64,000 nt of DNA from Nocardiopsis endophytica (GTDB lineage: Bacteria > Actinomycetota > Actinomycetes > Streptosporangiales > Streptosporangiaceae), in contig NZ_JAQFWQ010000009.1 in the NCBI RefSeq assembly GCF_027706725.1, positions 1 to 64,000 of the forward strand, in the 5' to 3' direction. The notes beneath the pieces were generated by a model that was not told the DNA's origin, searched no databases, and saw nothing but the letters and a program-made list of their open reading frames with translations. The translations under genes were made by a program, and so were the position numbers. Below are positions 1-11,284 of this stretch, in pieces. Position 1 is the stretch's first letter. Every line of letters starts with the position of its first letter.

Positions 1-494
1 GGGCTTATCGTGTCCGTTTTAACCCCGAGTTCCCCGAGATCATCGCGGAGGGGGCGCGGGGTGGTGTGTGGGGGCGGATTGGGTGGTGAAATCGACGCCT
101 GATCTGCATTAAAGCGTCGTTTTCACGACGCAGGATGCCCACCCCCACGTCGGCTGTCTGGTTTGCCTGGTATGTACTGCCTGGGCGGCCCCCTGCGCAC
201 CAAGAGCGCGCCCTCGTGCCGCTGCCCGGACTCCGAGGGGGCTTGCGCTCGGCACGCAAGGTTGGGGAACCGCCCTGCTTCTGCCGTCGCCGCCCTCCAC
301 GGTGACCATCCGCACGCCTGGTGGCCGACGATGCTGCGGTGCGGGCCGCTGACCTCCGTCGTCGCTGCCATCAACGCCGCATCCTGCCGGCCCGCCGCCC
401 GGCTGGGGCGGTGAGTGGGGGACCTGCCCGGCCGGCGTCCGGGGGCGGGGCCACCCGGTGGCCCCGCCCCCGCTGTACCTTCCTGCTCGGGCCG
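1..494. repeat. Mosaic repeat island, no gene
   Basis: This stretch lies downstream of the first sdh operon and holds no credible gene. Positions 1-50 are the right arm of a type A palindrome (ends CCCCGAGATCATCGCGGAGG), cut by the window edge. Positions 86-98 and 114-126 form a type B hairpin (GTGAAATCGACGC against its near complement, one mismatch). About 255-390 is a type D unit containing CCGTCGTCGCTGCC-like cores, also found near 43.2-44.1 and 53.6-54.0 kb. Open frames here look like shadows of GC-rich repeats. Confidence 0.7.
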
Positions 495-1301
495 TTACCC
501 GTTCTCCTCCCGGTCGCCCGGGCGGGTGTTCGGGACGCGGGGGGTGTCCGCGCCCTTGCGGATGCCGATGGTCGAACCCAGCCACACCAGCGGGTCGTAC
601 CGCCGGTCGGCCACGCGCTCCTTCAGGGGGATCAGCGCGTTGTCGGTGATGGTGATGTGCTCCGGGCACACCTCGGTGCAGCACTTGGTGATGTTGCAGT
701 ACCCCAGCCCGAAGTCGTCCTGGGCGGCCATGCGGCGGTCGGCCGTGTCCTCGGGGTGCATCTCCAGCTCGGCCACGCGCATCAGGTACCGGGGGCCCGA
801 GAAGGCCTCCTTGTTCTCCTCGTGGTCCCGCACCACGTGGCACACGTTCTGGCACAGGTAGCACTCGATGCACTTGCGGAACTCCTGCGAGCGCTCCACG
901 TCCTGCTGCCGCATCCGGAAACTCCCGGGCTCCGCGTCCTCCCGCGGGGTGAAGGACGGGATCTCCCGCGCCTTCTGGTAGTTGAAGGACACGTCGCACA
1001 CCAGGTCCCGGACGACCGGGAAGGTCCGCATCGGCGTCACGGTGATCGGCTCGTCGTCGGCGAACGTGCTCATCCGCGCCATGCAGGACAGCCGCGGCCG
1101 GCCGTTGATCTCCATCGAGCACGACCCGCACTTGCCGGCCTTGCAGTTCCACCGCACCGCCAGGTCCGGGGCCTGGGTCGCCTGCAGGCGGTGCAGCACG
1201 TCCAGCACCACCTCGCCCTCGTTCACCTCGACCTCGTAGGACGCCAGCTCCCCGTCGTCCCCGCCGCCGCGCCACACGCGGAACGTCCGCTTCGCGCTCA
1301 T
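495..1301 (-). CDS. sdhB: Succinate dehydrogenase iron-sulfur subunit (Sdh1 type)
   Basis: Iron-sulfur subunit of 268 residues carrying electrons from the flavoprotein to the membrane quinone site. The N-terminal 2Fe-2S domain shows C53, C58, C61 and C73 (CKAGKCGSC). The C-terminal ferredoxin domain shows C144, C147, C150, C154 (CIECYLC) and C202, C207, C208, C212 (CNITKCCTEVC) for the 4Fe-4S and 3Fe-4S centres. The wording matches the mycobacterial Sdh1 SdhB more than the second copy at 8046-8795. The ATG overlaps the sdhA stop by four bases (ATGA), so translation is probably coupled. It is the last gene of a three-gene minus-strand operon. Confidence 0.96.
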   Translation of the reverse strand: MSAKRTFRVWRGGGDDGELASYEVEVNEGEVVLDVLHRLQATQAPDLAVRWNCKAGKCGSCSMEINGRPRLSCMARMSTFADDEPITVTPMRTFPVVRDLVCDVSFNYQKAREIPSFTPREDAEPGSFRMRQQDVERSQEFRKCIECYLCQNVCHVVRDHEENKEAFSGPRYLMRVAELEMHPEDTADRRMAAQDDFGLGYCNITKCCTEVCPEHITITDNALIPLKERVADRRYDPLVWLGSTIGIRKGADTPRVPNTRPGDREENG

Positions 1302-3220
1302 CGGTCCTCCTCCTTCGGGGCCGCCTCTTCGGGGGTCTGCTCCGGGAGCTCCTCATCGGTGAGGTACTTGGCCAGCTCCTCCCGGTCGAACAGCGCCATC
1401 AGGTCCGGGCGCAGCCGGTCGACCGGGCGGGTGCGCAGCCGCACGCCGCCGCTCCCGGTCAGCGACGCCACCAGGTTGACCTTCCGCCACTCCGCCGACA
1501 TCCCCGGGAAGTCGTCGCGGGTGTGCCCGCCGCGCGACTCCTCCCGCTCCAGCGCCGCGCGGGCCACCGCCTCCGACACCAGCAGCATGTTCGGCAGGTC
1601 CAGGGCCAGGTGCCACCCCGGGTTGTAGACCCGGCCGCCCTCGGCCCGCACCGACGCCGCCCGGTCGGCCAGCTTGGCCAGCGACTCCAGCGCCTGCTCG
1701 ATCTCGGTTCCCCGGCGGATGATCCCCACCAGGTCGTTCATGGTCTGCTGCACCTCCTGGTGCAGGGCGTAGGGGCTCTCCCCGGTGTCCCGCTCCAGGG
1801 GCGCCAGCTGCCGCTGCAGCGCCTCGGCGACCGCCTCGTCCGCGGGCACGGGGCGGGCGTCGAGACCGTCCAGGTACTCGGCCGCGCCGAGCCCCGCCCG
1901 GCGCCCGAACACCAGCAGGTCGGACAGGGAGTTGCCGCCCAGCCGGTTGGAGCCGTGCATGCCCCCCGCCACCTCTCCGGCGGCGAACAGGCCCGGTACC
2001 ACGGCCGCGGCGGTGTCGGCGTCCACCTCGACCCCGCCCATGACGTAGTGGCAGGTGGGGCCGACCTCCATGGGCTCGGCCGTGATGTCGACGTCGGCCA
2101 GCTCCTTGAACTGGTGGTGCATCGATGGCAGCCGCCGCATGATCTCCTCGGCCGGCATCCGGCTGGCGATGTCCAGGAACACCCCGCCGTGCGGCGACCC
2201 GCGCCCCTCCTTCACCTCGGCGTTGATCGCCCGCGCCACCTCGTCGCGCGGAAGCAGCTCGGGCGGCCGCCGGTGGTTGGCCGGGTCGGTGTACCAGCCG
2301 TCGGCCTCCTCCTCGCTCTCGGCGTACTGGGCGGCGAACACCTCGGGGATGTAGCCGAACATGAACCGCTCGCCCTCGGAGTTGCGCAGCACGCCTCCGT
2401 CGCCGCGCACCGACTCGGTGACGAGGATGCCGCGCACCGACGGCGGCCACACCATCCCGGTCGGGTGGAACTGCACGAACTCCATGTTCAGCAGCCCCGC
2501 CCCGGCGCGCAGCGCCAGCGCGTGCCCGTCGCCGGTGTACTCCCAGGAGTTGGAGGTGGTCTTGAACGACTTGCCGATGCCGCCGGTGGCCAGCACCACC
2601 GCGGGCGCCTCGAAGAGCATCGGGGCGCCGGACGCGCGGTCGTAGGCCAGCGCTCCTGCGATCTTGTCGCCGTCCTTGACCAGTTCTGTGACCGTGGTCT
2701 CGGCGAACACCCTGAGCATCGCGTCCGGGTCGCCCAGCTCGGCCGCGTCGGCCTGCTGCAGCTGCACCACCCGCTGCTGCAGGGTGCGGATCAGCTCCAG
2801 CCCGGTCCGGTCGCCCACGTGCGCCAGGCGCGGGTACTCGTGGCCGCCGAAGTTGCGCTGGCTGATCCTCCCGTCGCCGGTGCGGTCGAACAGCGCCCCC
2901 CACATCTCCAGCTCCAGGATGCGGTCGGGGGCCTCCTTGGCGTGCAGCTCGGCCATGCGGGGGTCGTTGAGGAACTTGCCCCCGCGCATGGTGTCGCGGA
3001 AGTGCACCTGCCAGGAGTCGGCGTCGTTGACGTTGCCGAGCGCGGCCGCCGCCCCGCCCTCGGCCATGACGGTGTGGGCCTTGCCGAACAGCGACTTGGA
3101 GATGATCGCGGTGCGCTTGCCGCGCTCGCGCGCCTCGATGGCGGCGCGCAGCCCGGCACCGCCGGCGCCGATCACCACGACGTCGTAGGCATGCCGGGGG
3201 GTCTGGCTCAGATCGGGCAT
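1298..3220 (-). CDS. sdhA: Succinate dehydrogenase flavoprotein subunit (Sdh1 type)
   Basis: Flavoprotein of 640 residues, the usual length, that oxidises succinate to fumarate. The FAD dinucleotide fold is at residues 15-30 (VVIGAGGAGLRAA). H49 in KAHTVMAEGG is the expected site of covalent FAD attachment. FVQFHPTG and GSNRLGGNSL are catalytic and FAD-contact segments typical of the family. It lies between the membrane anchor (67-base gap) and sdhB (four-base overlap). It differs clearly from the SdhA at 6109-8049, so the two operons are ancient paralogues rather than a recent duplication. Confidence 0.96.
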   Translation of the reverse strand: MPDLSQTPRHAYDVVVIGAGGAGLRAAIEARERGKRTAIISKSLFGKAHTVMAEGGAAAALGNVNDADSWQVHFRDTMRGGKFLNDPRMAELHAKEAPDRILELEMWGALFDRTGDGRISQRNFGGHEYPRLAHVGDRTGLELIRTLQQRVVQLQQADAAELGDPDAMLRVFAETTVTELVKDGDKIAGALAYDRASGAPMLFEAPAVVLATGGIGKSFKTTSNSWEYTGDGHALALRAGAGLLNMEFVQFHPTGMVWPPSVRGILVTESVRGDGGVLRNSEGERFMFGYIPEVFAAQYAESEEEADGWYTDPANHRRPPELLPRDEVARAINAEVKEGRGSPHGGVFLDIASRMPAEEIMRRLPSMHHQFKELADVDITAEPMEVGPTCHYVMGGVEVDADTAAAVVPGLFAAGEVAGGMHGSNRLGGNSLSDLLVFGRRAGLGAAEYLDGLDARPVPADEAVAEALQRQLAPLERDTGESPYALHQEVQQTMNDLVGIIRRGTEIEQALESLAKLADRAASVRAEGGRVYNPGWHLALDLPNMLLVSEAVARAALEREESRGGHTRDDFPGMSAEWRKVNLVASLTGSGGVRLRTRPVDRLRPDLMALFDREELAKYLTDEELPEQTPEEAAPKEEDR

Positions 3221-3287
3221 GGCACTGCCCTCCTCACCGGTGTCGGGCTCGCGGGGGAGCGGGTCTCGTGCGTGCTGCCGGCGGCGC

Positions 3288-4106
3288 TCAATTGACGATC
3301 CTGAGGTCGGTGAGCACGCCGCTCGCCACCAGCGCCACGTACAGGTCGGTCAGCACGAGCGTGCCGAGGGTGATCCAGGCGAACGTCATGTGCCGGGTGT
3401 TGAGCTTGGAGACCATCGTCCACAGCCTGTACCGCACCGGGTGGGACCCGAAGCTGCGCAGGCGCCCGCCGGTCACGTGGCGGCAGCTGTGGCAGCTCAG
3501 GGTGTAGCACCACAGCAGCACCACGTTGGTGAACAGCACGAGGTTGCCCACGCCGATGCCGAAGCCGCCCTCGGCCCCGTGGAAGAGCGCCACGGTCGCG
3601 TCATAGGTGTTGATCACCGAGATGAGGAGCGCCGCGTAGAAGAAGTAGCGGTGCGCGTTCTGCAGGATGAGGGGGAAGCGCGTCTCCCCGGTGTACTTGG
3701 CGTGCGGTTCGCGGACCGCGCACGCGGTGGGGGACTGCCAGAACGAACGGTAATAGGCCTTCCTGTAGTAGTAGCAGGTGAACCGGAACAGCAGCAGGAG
3801 CGGAAGGCTGATCACCGCGAACGGGATGAACCACGGGAAGTCCCACGGAAGCCTCCCGAACGCCGCCGCGTCGGGCGCGCACTGGCCCGCGACGCACGGC
3901 GAATAGAACGGGGTGAGGTAGTGGTACTCCTGCACCCAGTAATGGTCCTGCTGCAGCGCCCTGGCCAGGCCGTAGACCAGGAATGCCGTCAGCCCGAGCA
4001 CGGTCAGGGCGGGCCCCGACCACCACCGGTCGGTGCGCAGCGTCCGTGCGGTGATCCGCGCGCGCTCGAGGCCGGGCTGTTCCGGCGGGGGAAGAGTCGA
4101 TGTCAT
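3288..4106 (-). CDS. sdhC: Succinate dehydrogenase membrane anchor (Sdh1 type)
   Basis: Integral membrane protein of 272 residues with about five hydrophobic segments, for example near residues 33-50, 93-110 and 153-175. It is first in the operon before sdhA and sdhB. Its size and position match the single long anchor of mycobacterial Sdh1 (Rv0249c-like) rather than a short SdhC/SdhD pair. A CHSCRH segment follows the fourth helix; whether it binds a cofactor cannot be told from sequence. The 278 bases upstream (4107-4384) are less GC-rich and probably hold the operon promoter; they also separate it from the end of lysR on the same strand. Confidence 0.85.
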   Translation of the reverse strand: MTSTLPPPEQPGLERARITARTLRTDRWWSGPALTVLGLTAFLVYGLARALQQDHYWVQEYHYLTPFYSPCVAGQCAPDAAAFGRLPWDFPWFIPFAVISLPLLLLFRFTCYYYRKAYYRSFWQSPTACAVREPHAKYTGETRFPLILQNAHRYFFYAALLISVINTYDATVALFHGAEGGFGIGVGNLVLFTNVVLLWCYTLSCHSCRHVTGGRLRSFGSHPVRYRLWTMVSKLNTRHMTFAWITLGTLVLTDLYVALVASGVLTDLRIVN

Positions 4107-4384
4107 GGCCGCACATCTCCCTAAGGATCGGTGGAGCCACGCTAGGACGGCGCGATCACGAATTCAGCAAGAAATCACAGCGCAACGGATGTGAAAAACA
4201 CCACTCCCCTGGAAGGGCGTCCGCAGATTCGGTGATAAATGGCGCCTTATCCGCTGATCGGTGTTTCGGGGCTTTTGTCGCCGAATGGGGCCTGTGGTGC
4301 GCATGGGGTGATCGGATGCGCCCATGGGGCGGCGGAAATGAGGCCAGCCTTCATTTCCGGAATTTATCGCATCCGCCACCCGCG

Positions 4385-5326
4385 TCACGGCAGTGACGCG
4401 GCGATCACCTCGAGGTCCTCGCCGAGCTCGTCGCGGGTCAGGTGTGTCAGGTACGTCATCAGGTGCCGCCGGAACGCCTTGGCGCTGTTCGACGGCTCCA
4501 CGTCCTTGCGGTGCGCCAGCGCGATCGTGCGCAGCAGGCGGGGCCGGGCCAGAGGCGTCCCCCGCAGCCCGGGCCGGTTCTTGAGCACCATGCTCGGCAC
4601 CACCGCCAGCCCCAGGCCGGCCTCGACGAACCGCAGCACCGCGTCCATCTCCCCGCCCTCGACCGCCAGCCGCGGCTCGAACCCGGACTCCCGGCACGCC
4701 GTCAGCGTGGCCTCCCGCAGGTCGTAGCCGCGGCGGAACATCACCAGCGGCCGGTCCCGCAGCTGGGTCACCCGCATGCCGGCCCCGGTCGTCGGCGGCG
4801 GGGCGTCGGCCGCGCTCACCACCACCAGGTTCTCCCGCAGGATGGGGGTGGTGACGAAGGCCGGGTCGCTGCTCTGCAGCGGCAGGATGATCAGCGCCAG
4901 GTCCAGCTCGCCCTTGCCGAGCGCGCGGATCAGGTCGCGCGAGCCGCTCTCCTCCACCCCCAGCTCGATGCCGGGGAAGCGGGAGTGGAACCCGGCCAGC
5001 GCGTCGGCGACCAGGCCGCCGCACAGCGACGGGGTGGCGCCCAGGCGCACCCGCCCCTTGCGCATCCCCGCCAGCTCGGCCACCTCCCGCCGTGCCGTCT
5101 CCATGTCCGCGACCATGCGCTGGGCGAGCGGGAGCAGCGCCTCGCCGGCCGGTGTGAGTGTGATATTTCCCCTTGCGCGGCTGAACAGCGGCGTGCCGAG
5201 CTCGCTCTCCAGGGTCCGGATCTGTTTGCTCAGACTGGGCTGGGCGACCTGGCAGAGCTCGGCTGCGCGGGTGAAATGCCGCGTCTCGGCGACCGCGAGG
5301 AAGTACGCGAGCTGCTGGAACTGCAT
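4385..5326 (-). CDS. LysR-family transcriptional regulator
   Basis: DNA-binding regulator of 313 residues. The winged helix-turn-helix lies at residues 1-60 (FTRAAELCQVAQPSLSKQIRTLE region), followed by a periplasmic-binding-protein-like effector domain from about residue 90. The gene sits between the two succinate dehydrogenase operons: divergent from sdhCAB at 5407 and upstream of, on the same strand as, the operon at 4106-495. That placement suggests it controls one or both, perhaps sensing a C4-dicarboxylate; this is inference. A perfect dyad of T-N11-A form lies four bases before its ATG, consistent with autoregulation. Confidence 0.9.
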   Translation of the reverse strand: MQFQQLAYFLAVAETRHFTRAAELCQVAQPSLSKQIRTLESELGTPLFSRARGNITLTPAGEALLPLAQRMVADMETARREVAELAGMRKGRVRLGATPSLCGGLVADALAGFHSRFPGIELGVEESGSRDLIRALGKGELDLALIILPLQSSDPAFVTTPILRENLVVVSAADAPPPTTGAGMRVTQLRDRPLVMFRRGYDLREATLTACRESGFEPRLAVEGGEMDAVLRFVEAGLGLAVVPSMVLKNRPGLRGTPLARPRLLRTIALAHRKDVEPSNSAKAFRRHLMTYLTHLTRDELGEDLEVIAASLP

Positions 5327-5330
5327 GCCT

Positions 5331-5347
5331 CATAGCCTACGGCTATG
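5331..5347. promoter_or_regulatory. Candidate LysR-type operator
   Basis: A perfect 7-base inverted repeat with a 3-base spacer (CATAGCC-TAC-GGCTATG) contains the T-N11-A core typical of LysR boxes (T at 5333, A at 5345). It lies between the lysR ATG at 5326 and the sdhC GTG at 5407, so one site could serve both divergent promoters. Confidence 0.55.
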
Positions 5348-5406
5348 GACACCAGGTCCCCCATGACTTAGACGACTTTCTTTATGGAGTCTTAAAGTGG
5401 CAGGTC

Positions 5407-6108
5407 GTGGCGAACAGTACCCTGACCAAGCAGCGCGCGGAGGCGCGGCGGTCGACGGTGGCCCTCAAGTCCGCGATGGCGGTCACCGGTTTGATCCTCG
5501 TGCTCTTCCTCATCGCGCACATGTACGGCAACCTGAACGTCTTCGCCGGCCAAGAGGCGTTCGACGACTACTCGCACCACCTGCGTGAGCTGGGCGAGCC
5601 GATGCTGCCGCACGGCGGCTTCCTGTGGATCATGCGGATCGTCCTGCTGGCGTCCGTGCTCGTCCACATGGCCTCGGCCATCGCCCTGACGCGCCGCGCC
5701 GGCAAGGCGCGCCCGGTGCGCTACACGACCCGTAAGCCGGTGCAGCAGACCTACGCGTCGCGCACCATGCGCTGGGGCGGCGTCATCATCGCCCTGTACG
5801 TGGTCTTCCACATCCTCCACCTGACCACGAACACCATCGCGCCCGGCGGGGCCTCGGACAGCCCCTACGAGCGGCTGGTCCGCGGCTTCCAGCCGGAGAA
5901 CGCCTGGGTCACCGCGATCTACATCCTCGCGGTCATCCTGGTGGGCCTGCACCTGCGCCACGGCATCTGGAGCGCCGCGGCCACCCTCGGCCTCAACCGC
6001 GAGGGCCGCCGCCGCGCGATCAACACCGTCGCGATCATCGTCGCGGCCGTCATCACGGTGGGCTTCCTGCTGCCCCCGTTCTCCGTTCTCTTCGGGCTGG
6101 TGGGATAA
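5407..6108 (+). CDS. sdhC: Succinate dehydrogenase cytochrome b subunit
   Basis: Membrane anchor of 233 residues with five predicted helices, of the b558 type found with two-gene soluble parts. Histidines in helical segments (IAHMYGN, LVHMASA, VFHILHL, LHLRHGIW) fit a di-haem quinone-reactive anchor. The GTG at 5407 is used; the upstream region has TATGGAG and TTAAAG but no ideal Shine-Dalgarno. It begins the plus-strand sdhCAB operon and its stop directly abuts the sdhA ATG. This anchor type differs from the one at 3288-4106. Confidence 0.93.
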   Translation: MANSTLTKQRAEARRSTVALKSAMAVTGLILVLFLIAHMYGNLNVFAGQEAFDDYSHHLRELGEPMLPHGGFLWIMRIVLLASVLVHMASAIALTRRAGKARPVRYTTRKPVQQTYASRTMRWGGVIIALYVVFHILHLTTNTIAPGGASDSPYERLVRGFQPENAWVTAIYILAVILVGLHLRHGIWSAAATLGLNREGRRRAINTVAIIVAAVITVGFLLPPFSVLFGLVG

Positions 6109-8045
<1,937 letters not shown>

Positions 8046-8049
<4 letters not shown>

Positions 8050-8795
8050 ACATCACCCTGCGCGTTTGGCGTCAGAAGGGCCGCGACGACGCGGGCCGGA
8101 TGGTCACCTACAAGGTCGAGGACGTCAACCCCGACATGTCCTTCCTTGAGATGCTCGACGTCCTCAACGAGAAGCTCACCCTCCAGGGCGAGGACCCGGT
8201 GGCCTTCGACCACGACTGCCGCGAGGGCATCTGCGGCGCATGCGGCGTGGTCATCAACGGCGTGGCCCACGGGCCGGAGAACACCACCACCTGCCAGCTG
8301 CACATGCGCAGCTTCAACGACGGCGACGAGATCACCATCGAGCCGTGGCGGGCCAAGGCGTTCCCGGTCGTCAAGGACCTGGTGGTGGACCGCGGGTCGT
8401 TCGACCGCGTGATCCAGGCCGGCGGCTTCATCAGCGCGCCGACCGGGACCGCCCCGGACGCCCACGCCACCCCGGTGCCCAAGGCCGACGCGGACCGCGC
8501 GTTCGACGCGGCCACCTGCATCGGCTGCGGCGCCTGCGTGGCGGCCTGCCCGAACGCCTCGGGCATGCTCTTCACCGCCGCCAAGATCACCCACCTGGGC
8601 AGCCTGCCCCAGGGGCAGCCCGAGCGGGAGGCCCGGGTGATCAACATGATCAACCAGCACGACGCCGAGGACTTCGGCGGGTGCACGAACATCGGCGAGT
8701 GCGCGGCGGTCTGCCCCAAGGGCATCCCGCTGGACACCATCTCCCAGCTCAACCGCGACCTGCTGGGCGCGCTGGCGAGCAGCAAGTCCGAGTAG
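8046..8795 (+). CDS. sdhB: Succinate dehydrogenase iron-sulfur subunit
   Basis: Iron-sulfur subunit of 249 residues. The 2Fe-2S cysteines are C58, C63, C66 and C83. The 4Fe-4S set is C158, C161, C164, C168 ([11 protein letters not shown]). C213, C219 and C223 fit the 3Fe-4S cluster. The GTG start overlaps the sdhA stop. It closes the second sdh operon and is followed by a GC-rich hairpin at 8838-8864. Having two full enzymes suggests use under different redox or carbon conditions, as known for mycobacterial Sdh1 and Sdh2. Confidence 0.95.
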
Positions 8796-8837
8796 CGCAC
8801 CGGCGCTTCGGCGCACGGGTGCTCCGGCGCACAGAGC

Positions 8838-8864
8838 GGGGCCGTCCCTTCCCGGGGCGGCCCC
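8838..8864 (+). terminator. Hairpin after sdhCAB
   Basis: An 11-bp stem (GGGGCCGTCCC against GGGGCGGCCCC, one G-U pair) with a 5-base loop lies 42 bases after the sdhB stop and before the convergent GNAT gene. There is no T-run, as is common for actinomycete terminators. Confidence 0.5.
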
Positions 8865-8900
8865 GTTCCGCGTTCGCGGGGCGGGGCCCCGGGCCCCGGG

Positions 8901-9530
8901 TCAGTCCCCGGGCGCGCGGATGAGGCCGTGGAACGCCGGGCGCCCCTCTTCGGCGACGCCTCCGCACGCCTTGAAGCCGAACCGCTCGTAGAAGATCAGG
9001 TTGGAGGGCTCGGTCGTCTCCAGGTACACCGGCACACGGTCGATGTCGGCCCGTACCAGCCCCGAGCGCAGCAGCGCCGAGCCGATTCCCGAGCCCTGCT
9101 TCACAGGGTCGACCGCCAGGCATTCCAGGTACCAGTGGGGCTCCTCCGGGGCCGCCTTCTGGACGTCGGCCATGAACGCCGCCAGCTCCGGCAGGCGCGA
9201 CACCGGGAACAGGCCCAGGGTGTGCGGCGCCGTGCGCAGCAGCCCGCGCCCGCTCGGCAGGGAGGCGCCCGGCGGCACCCAGACCGCCGCGCCGCGCACG
9301 ACGGGGCGCTCATCGCCCGACACCGCCACGGTGACGCTCCCGGCGGGGATGAAGGAGAACCCGGCCTGGGCGGCCCACCACCGCGCCGACTTGGCCATGC
9401 GCGTGTGCGGGTCGGGGAAGAGCCAGACGAAGAGCGGATCGTCGAAGAAGGCGCGGCTCAGCACGCGTGCCACGCCCGGCACGTCGTCCTCCGTGGCGGT
9501 TCTGAGGGTGAACTCCGGCTTGTCGCTCAT
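8901..9530 (-). CDS. GNAT family N-acetyltransferase
   Basis: Protein of 209 residues with a GNAT fold. The acetyl-CoA binding motif A is visible in CLAVDPVKQGSGIGSALL (Q/RxxGxG/A form) and the last strand in FYERFGF. The substrate is unknown. The ATG at 9530 was chosen over an upstream start because MSDKPEFTL begins the folded domain and AAGGAG lies upstream. It is paralogous to the next gene upstream (9671-10459): both share WLFPDP, PHWYLE/A and FYERFGF segments. Confidence 0.85.
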   Translation of the reverse strand: MSDKPEFTLRTATEDDVPGVARVLSRAFFDDPLFVWLFPDPHTRMAKSARWWAAQAGFSFIPAGSVTVAVSGDERPVVRGAAVWVPPGASLPSGRGLLRTAPHTLGLFPVSRLPELAAFMADVQKAAPEEPHWYLECLAVDPVKQGSGIGSALLRSGLVRADIDRVPVYLETTEPSNLIFYERFGFKACGGVAEEGRPAFHGLIRAPGD

Positions 9531-9670
9531 GGGCTGCGCCTCGCTCCTTGGGACGGTTCGGATCACGCGGCGTGGGATCGCACCAATATAGGGTCCGCCC
9601 ACGCGGCCGCCCCTGCGCTCACGGACAGTGGCCGGTTGTGGACGGGCCCTTCCCCGTGGAGCGAAAGCCC

Positions 9671-10459
9671 CTAGACGGCCGTCCCGTCGGTGCGGGGGCC
9701 GGGGACCGGCAGCGGTCCCGGGGCCGCTTCGGGCTCGCGGACCATCCCGTACAGGGGCGGGACCCCCGGGACGTCGATCTCACCCGTCGACTCGAACCCG
9801 AAGCGCTCGTAGAAGCCGATGTTCTCCTTCTTGGAGGACTCCAGGTACACGGGCACGCCGTCGGCGTCGGCGCGTGCCAGCCCCGAGCGCAGCAGTGCCG
9901 TCCCGGCGCCGGTGCCGCGCGCGTCCGGGTCGGCCGCGAGCTCGGCCAGGTACCAGTGCGGGCGGGCCGGGCCGTGTGCGGCGATCCTTTGGTAGGCGGC
10001 CAGGATCTCCCCGGTGCGGCGCGCGCCGAAGAGCGCGACGAAGTGCGGCGCGCCGCGCAGCAGCGCCAGCGGGGAGGTGCCCCGCGACCCCGGGCCGCGC
10101 CAGGTGGCGGCCCCCACGACCTTGCCGTCCGCGACGGCCACCTCCGCCAGGCCCTGGGGGACGTAGTCGAACCCGCTCTCCAGGGCGTACAGGCGGGCGG
10201 ACCGTTCGAGCCGGTCGGCCGGGTCGGGGAACAGCCACGTGCTGTACGGGTCGTCGGCGAAGGCGCGCGCCAGGGTGCGGGCGATCGCGCCGACGTCGTC
10301 CTGCCCGGCGGGCCGCACCCGCACCTGCGGCCGTGCGTCCTGGCGGGACGGCGCCTGCGCGTCACTCGCGCGCTTGCCCCGGCTCCGCCCTTTCGGCCGG
10401 CCTCCCTGCCCCTGCGGGCTCCGCGCCTGTGCGCCCTTCCCCGACTTGCCCGAATCCAT
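9671..10459 (-). CDS. GNAT family N-acetyltransferase, paralogue
   Basis: Protein of 262 residues with a basic, low-complexity N-terminal extension of about 55 residues rich in Gly, Lys and Arg, then a GNAT domain. The acetyl-CoA motif is in ELAADPDARGTGAGTALL and the terminal strand in FYERFGF. The ATG at 10459 follows a G-rich Shine-Dalgarno. The neighbour at 8901-9530 shares the same segment order and looks like a tandem duplicate that lacks the basic extension. Substrate unknown. Confidence 0.83.
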   Translation of the reverse strand: MDSGKSGKGAQARSPQGQGGRPKGRSRGKRASDAQAPSRQDARPQVRVRPAGQDDVGAIARTLARAFADDPYSTWLFPDPADRLERSARLYALESGFDYVPQGLAEVAVADGKVVGAATWRGPGSRGTSPLALLRGAPHFVALFGARRTGEILAAYQRIAAHGPARPHWYLAELAADPDARGTGAGTALLRSGLARADADGVPVYLESSKKENIGFYERFGFESTGEIDVPGVPPLYGMVREPEAAPGPLPVPGPRTDGTAV

Positions 10460-10557
10460 GGTGTGTCCCCCCGGTCACGCGTTTCGGCTGGTCGGGAAGG
10501 TACCAGCGAATCGGCGTATGGGCCCGCGGCCACGCGGGGCCCACATGGCGGGGGAAT

Positions 10558-11232
10558 TCAGTCCCCCGGGTCCACCGGCTGGTCGAACACGTGCGCGCGG
10601 ACCCAGGCGTGCATCGCCACCGCGGCGGCGGCGCCCGCGTTGATGGAGCGGGTCGAGCCGAACTGGGCGATCGAGAGCACGGCCGAGCACACCTTGCGCA
10701 CCTCCGCGGAGAGGCCGGGCCCCTCCTGCCCGAACACCAGGACGCAGGCGCGCGGCAGCGGGTAGGTCTCCAGCGGCACCGCGCCGGGCAGGTTGTCGAT
10801 CCCGACCACGGGCAGGCCGCGCTCCTCGGCCCAGGCGGTCAGCGCCTCGGGGTCGGGGTGGTGGTGCACGTGCTGGTAGCGGTCGGTGACCATGGCCCCG
10901 CGCCGGTTCCACCGGCGGCGCCCGACGATGTGCACCGCCTCGGCGGCGAAGGCGTTGGCGGTGCGCACCACCGAGCCGATGTTGAGGTCGTGCTCCCAGT
11001 TCTCCACCGCCACGTGGAAGGGGTGGCGGCGGGTGTCCAGGTCGGCGACGATCGCCTCGCGGGTCCAGTACCGGTAGCGGTCGACGACGTTGCGGCGGTC
11101 CCCGTCGGCCAGGAGGGCGGGGTCGTACCGGTCGTCCTCGGGCCATGGGCCCTCCCACGGGCCGACGCCGACCGCCGGAGCCCCGGCGTCCCCGCGCGCC
11201 CCGCCGTCCCCGCTCAGGCCATGATCATCCAC
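10558..11232 (-). CDS. SpoU/TrmH-family RNA 2'-O-methyltransferase
   Basis: Protein of 224 residues with the three SPOUT-knot motifs: NIGSVVRTANAF (motif 1), CVLVFGQEGPGLS (motif 2) and STRSINAGAAAAVAM (motif 3). These bind S-adenosylmethionine and methylate a ribose 2'-hydroxyl in tRNA or rRNA. About 70 residues precede motif 1; this could assist RNA binding. GTG start at 11232. The exact target nucleotide cannot be assigned. It is separate from the divergent NLR pair that follows. Confidence 0.88.
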   Translation of the reverse strand: MDDHGLSGDGGARGDAGAPAVGVGPWEGPWPEDDRYDPALLADGDRRNVVDRYRYWTREAIVADLDTRRHPFHVAVENWEHDLNIGSVVRTANAFAAEAVHIVGRRRWNRRGAMVTDRYQHVHHHPDPEALTAWAEERGLPVVGIDNLPGAVPLETYPLPRACVLVFGQEGPGLSAEVRKVCSAVLSIAQFGSTRSINAGAAAAVAMHAWVRAHVFDQPVDPGD

Positions 11233-11284
11233 ACGCCCCAGCTTATGGGCCCCCTGGGGCGGACGCGCCGCACGCGACCGGAGG

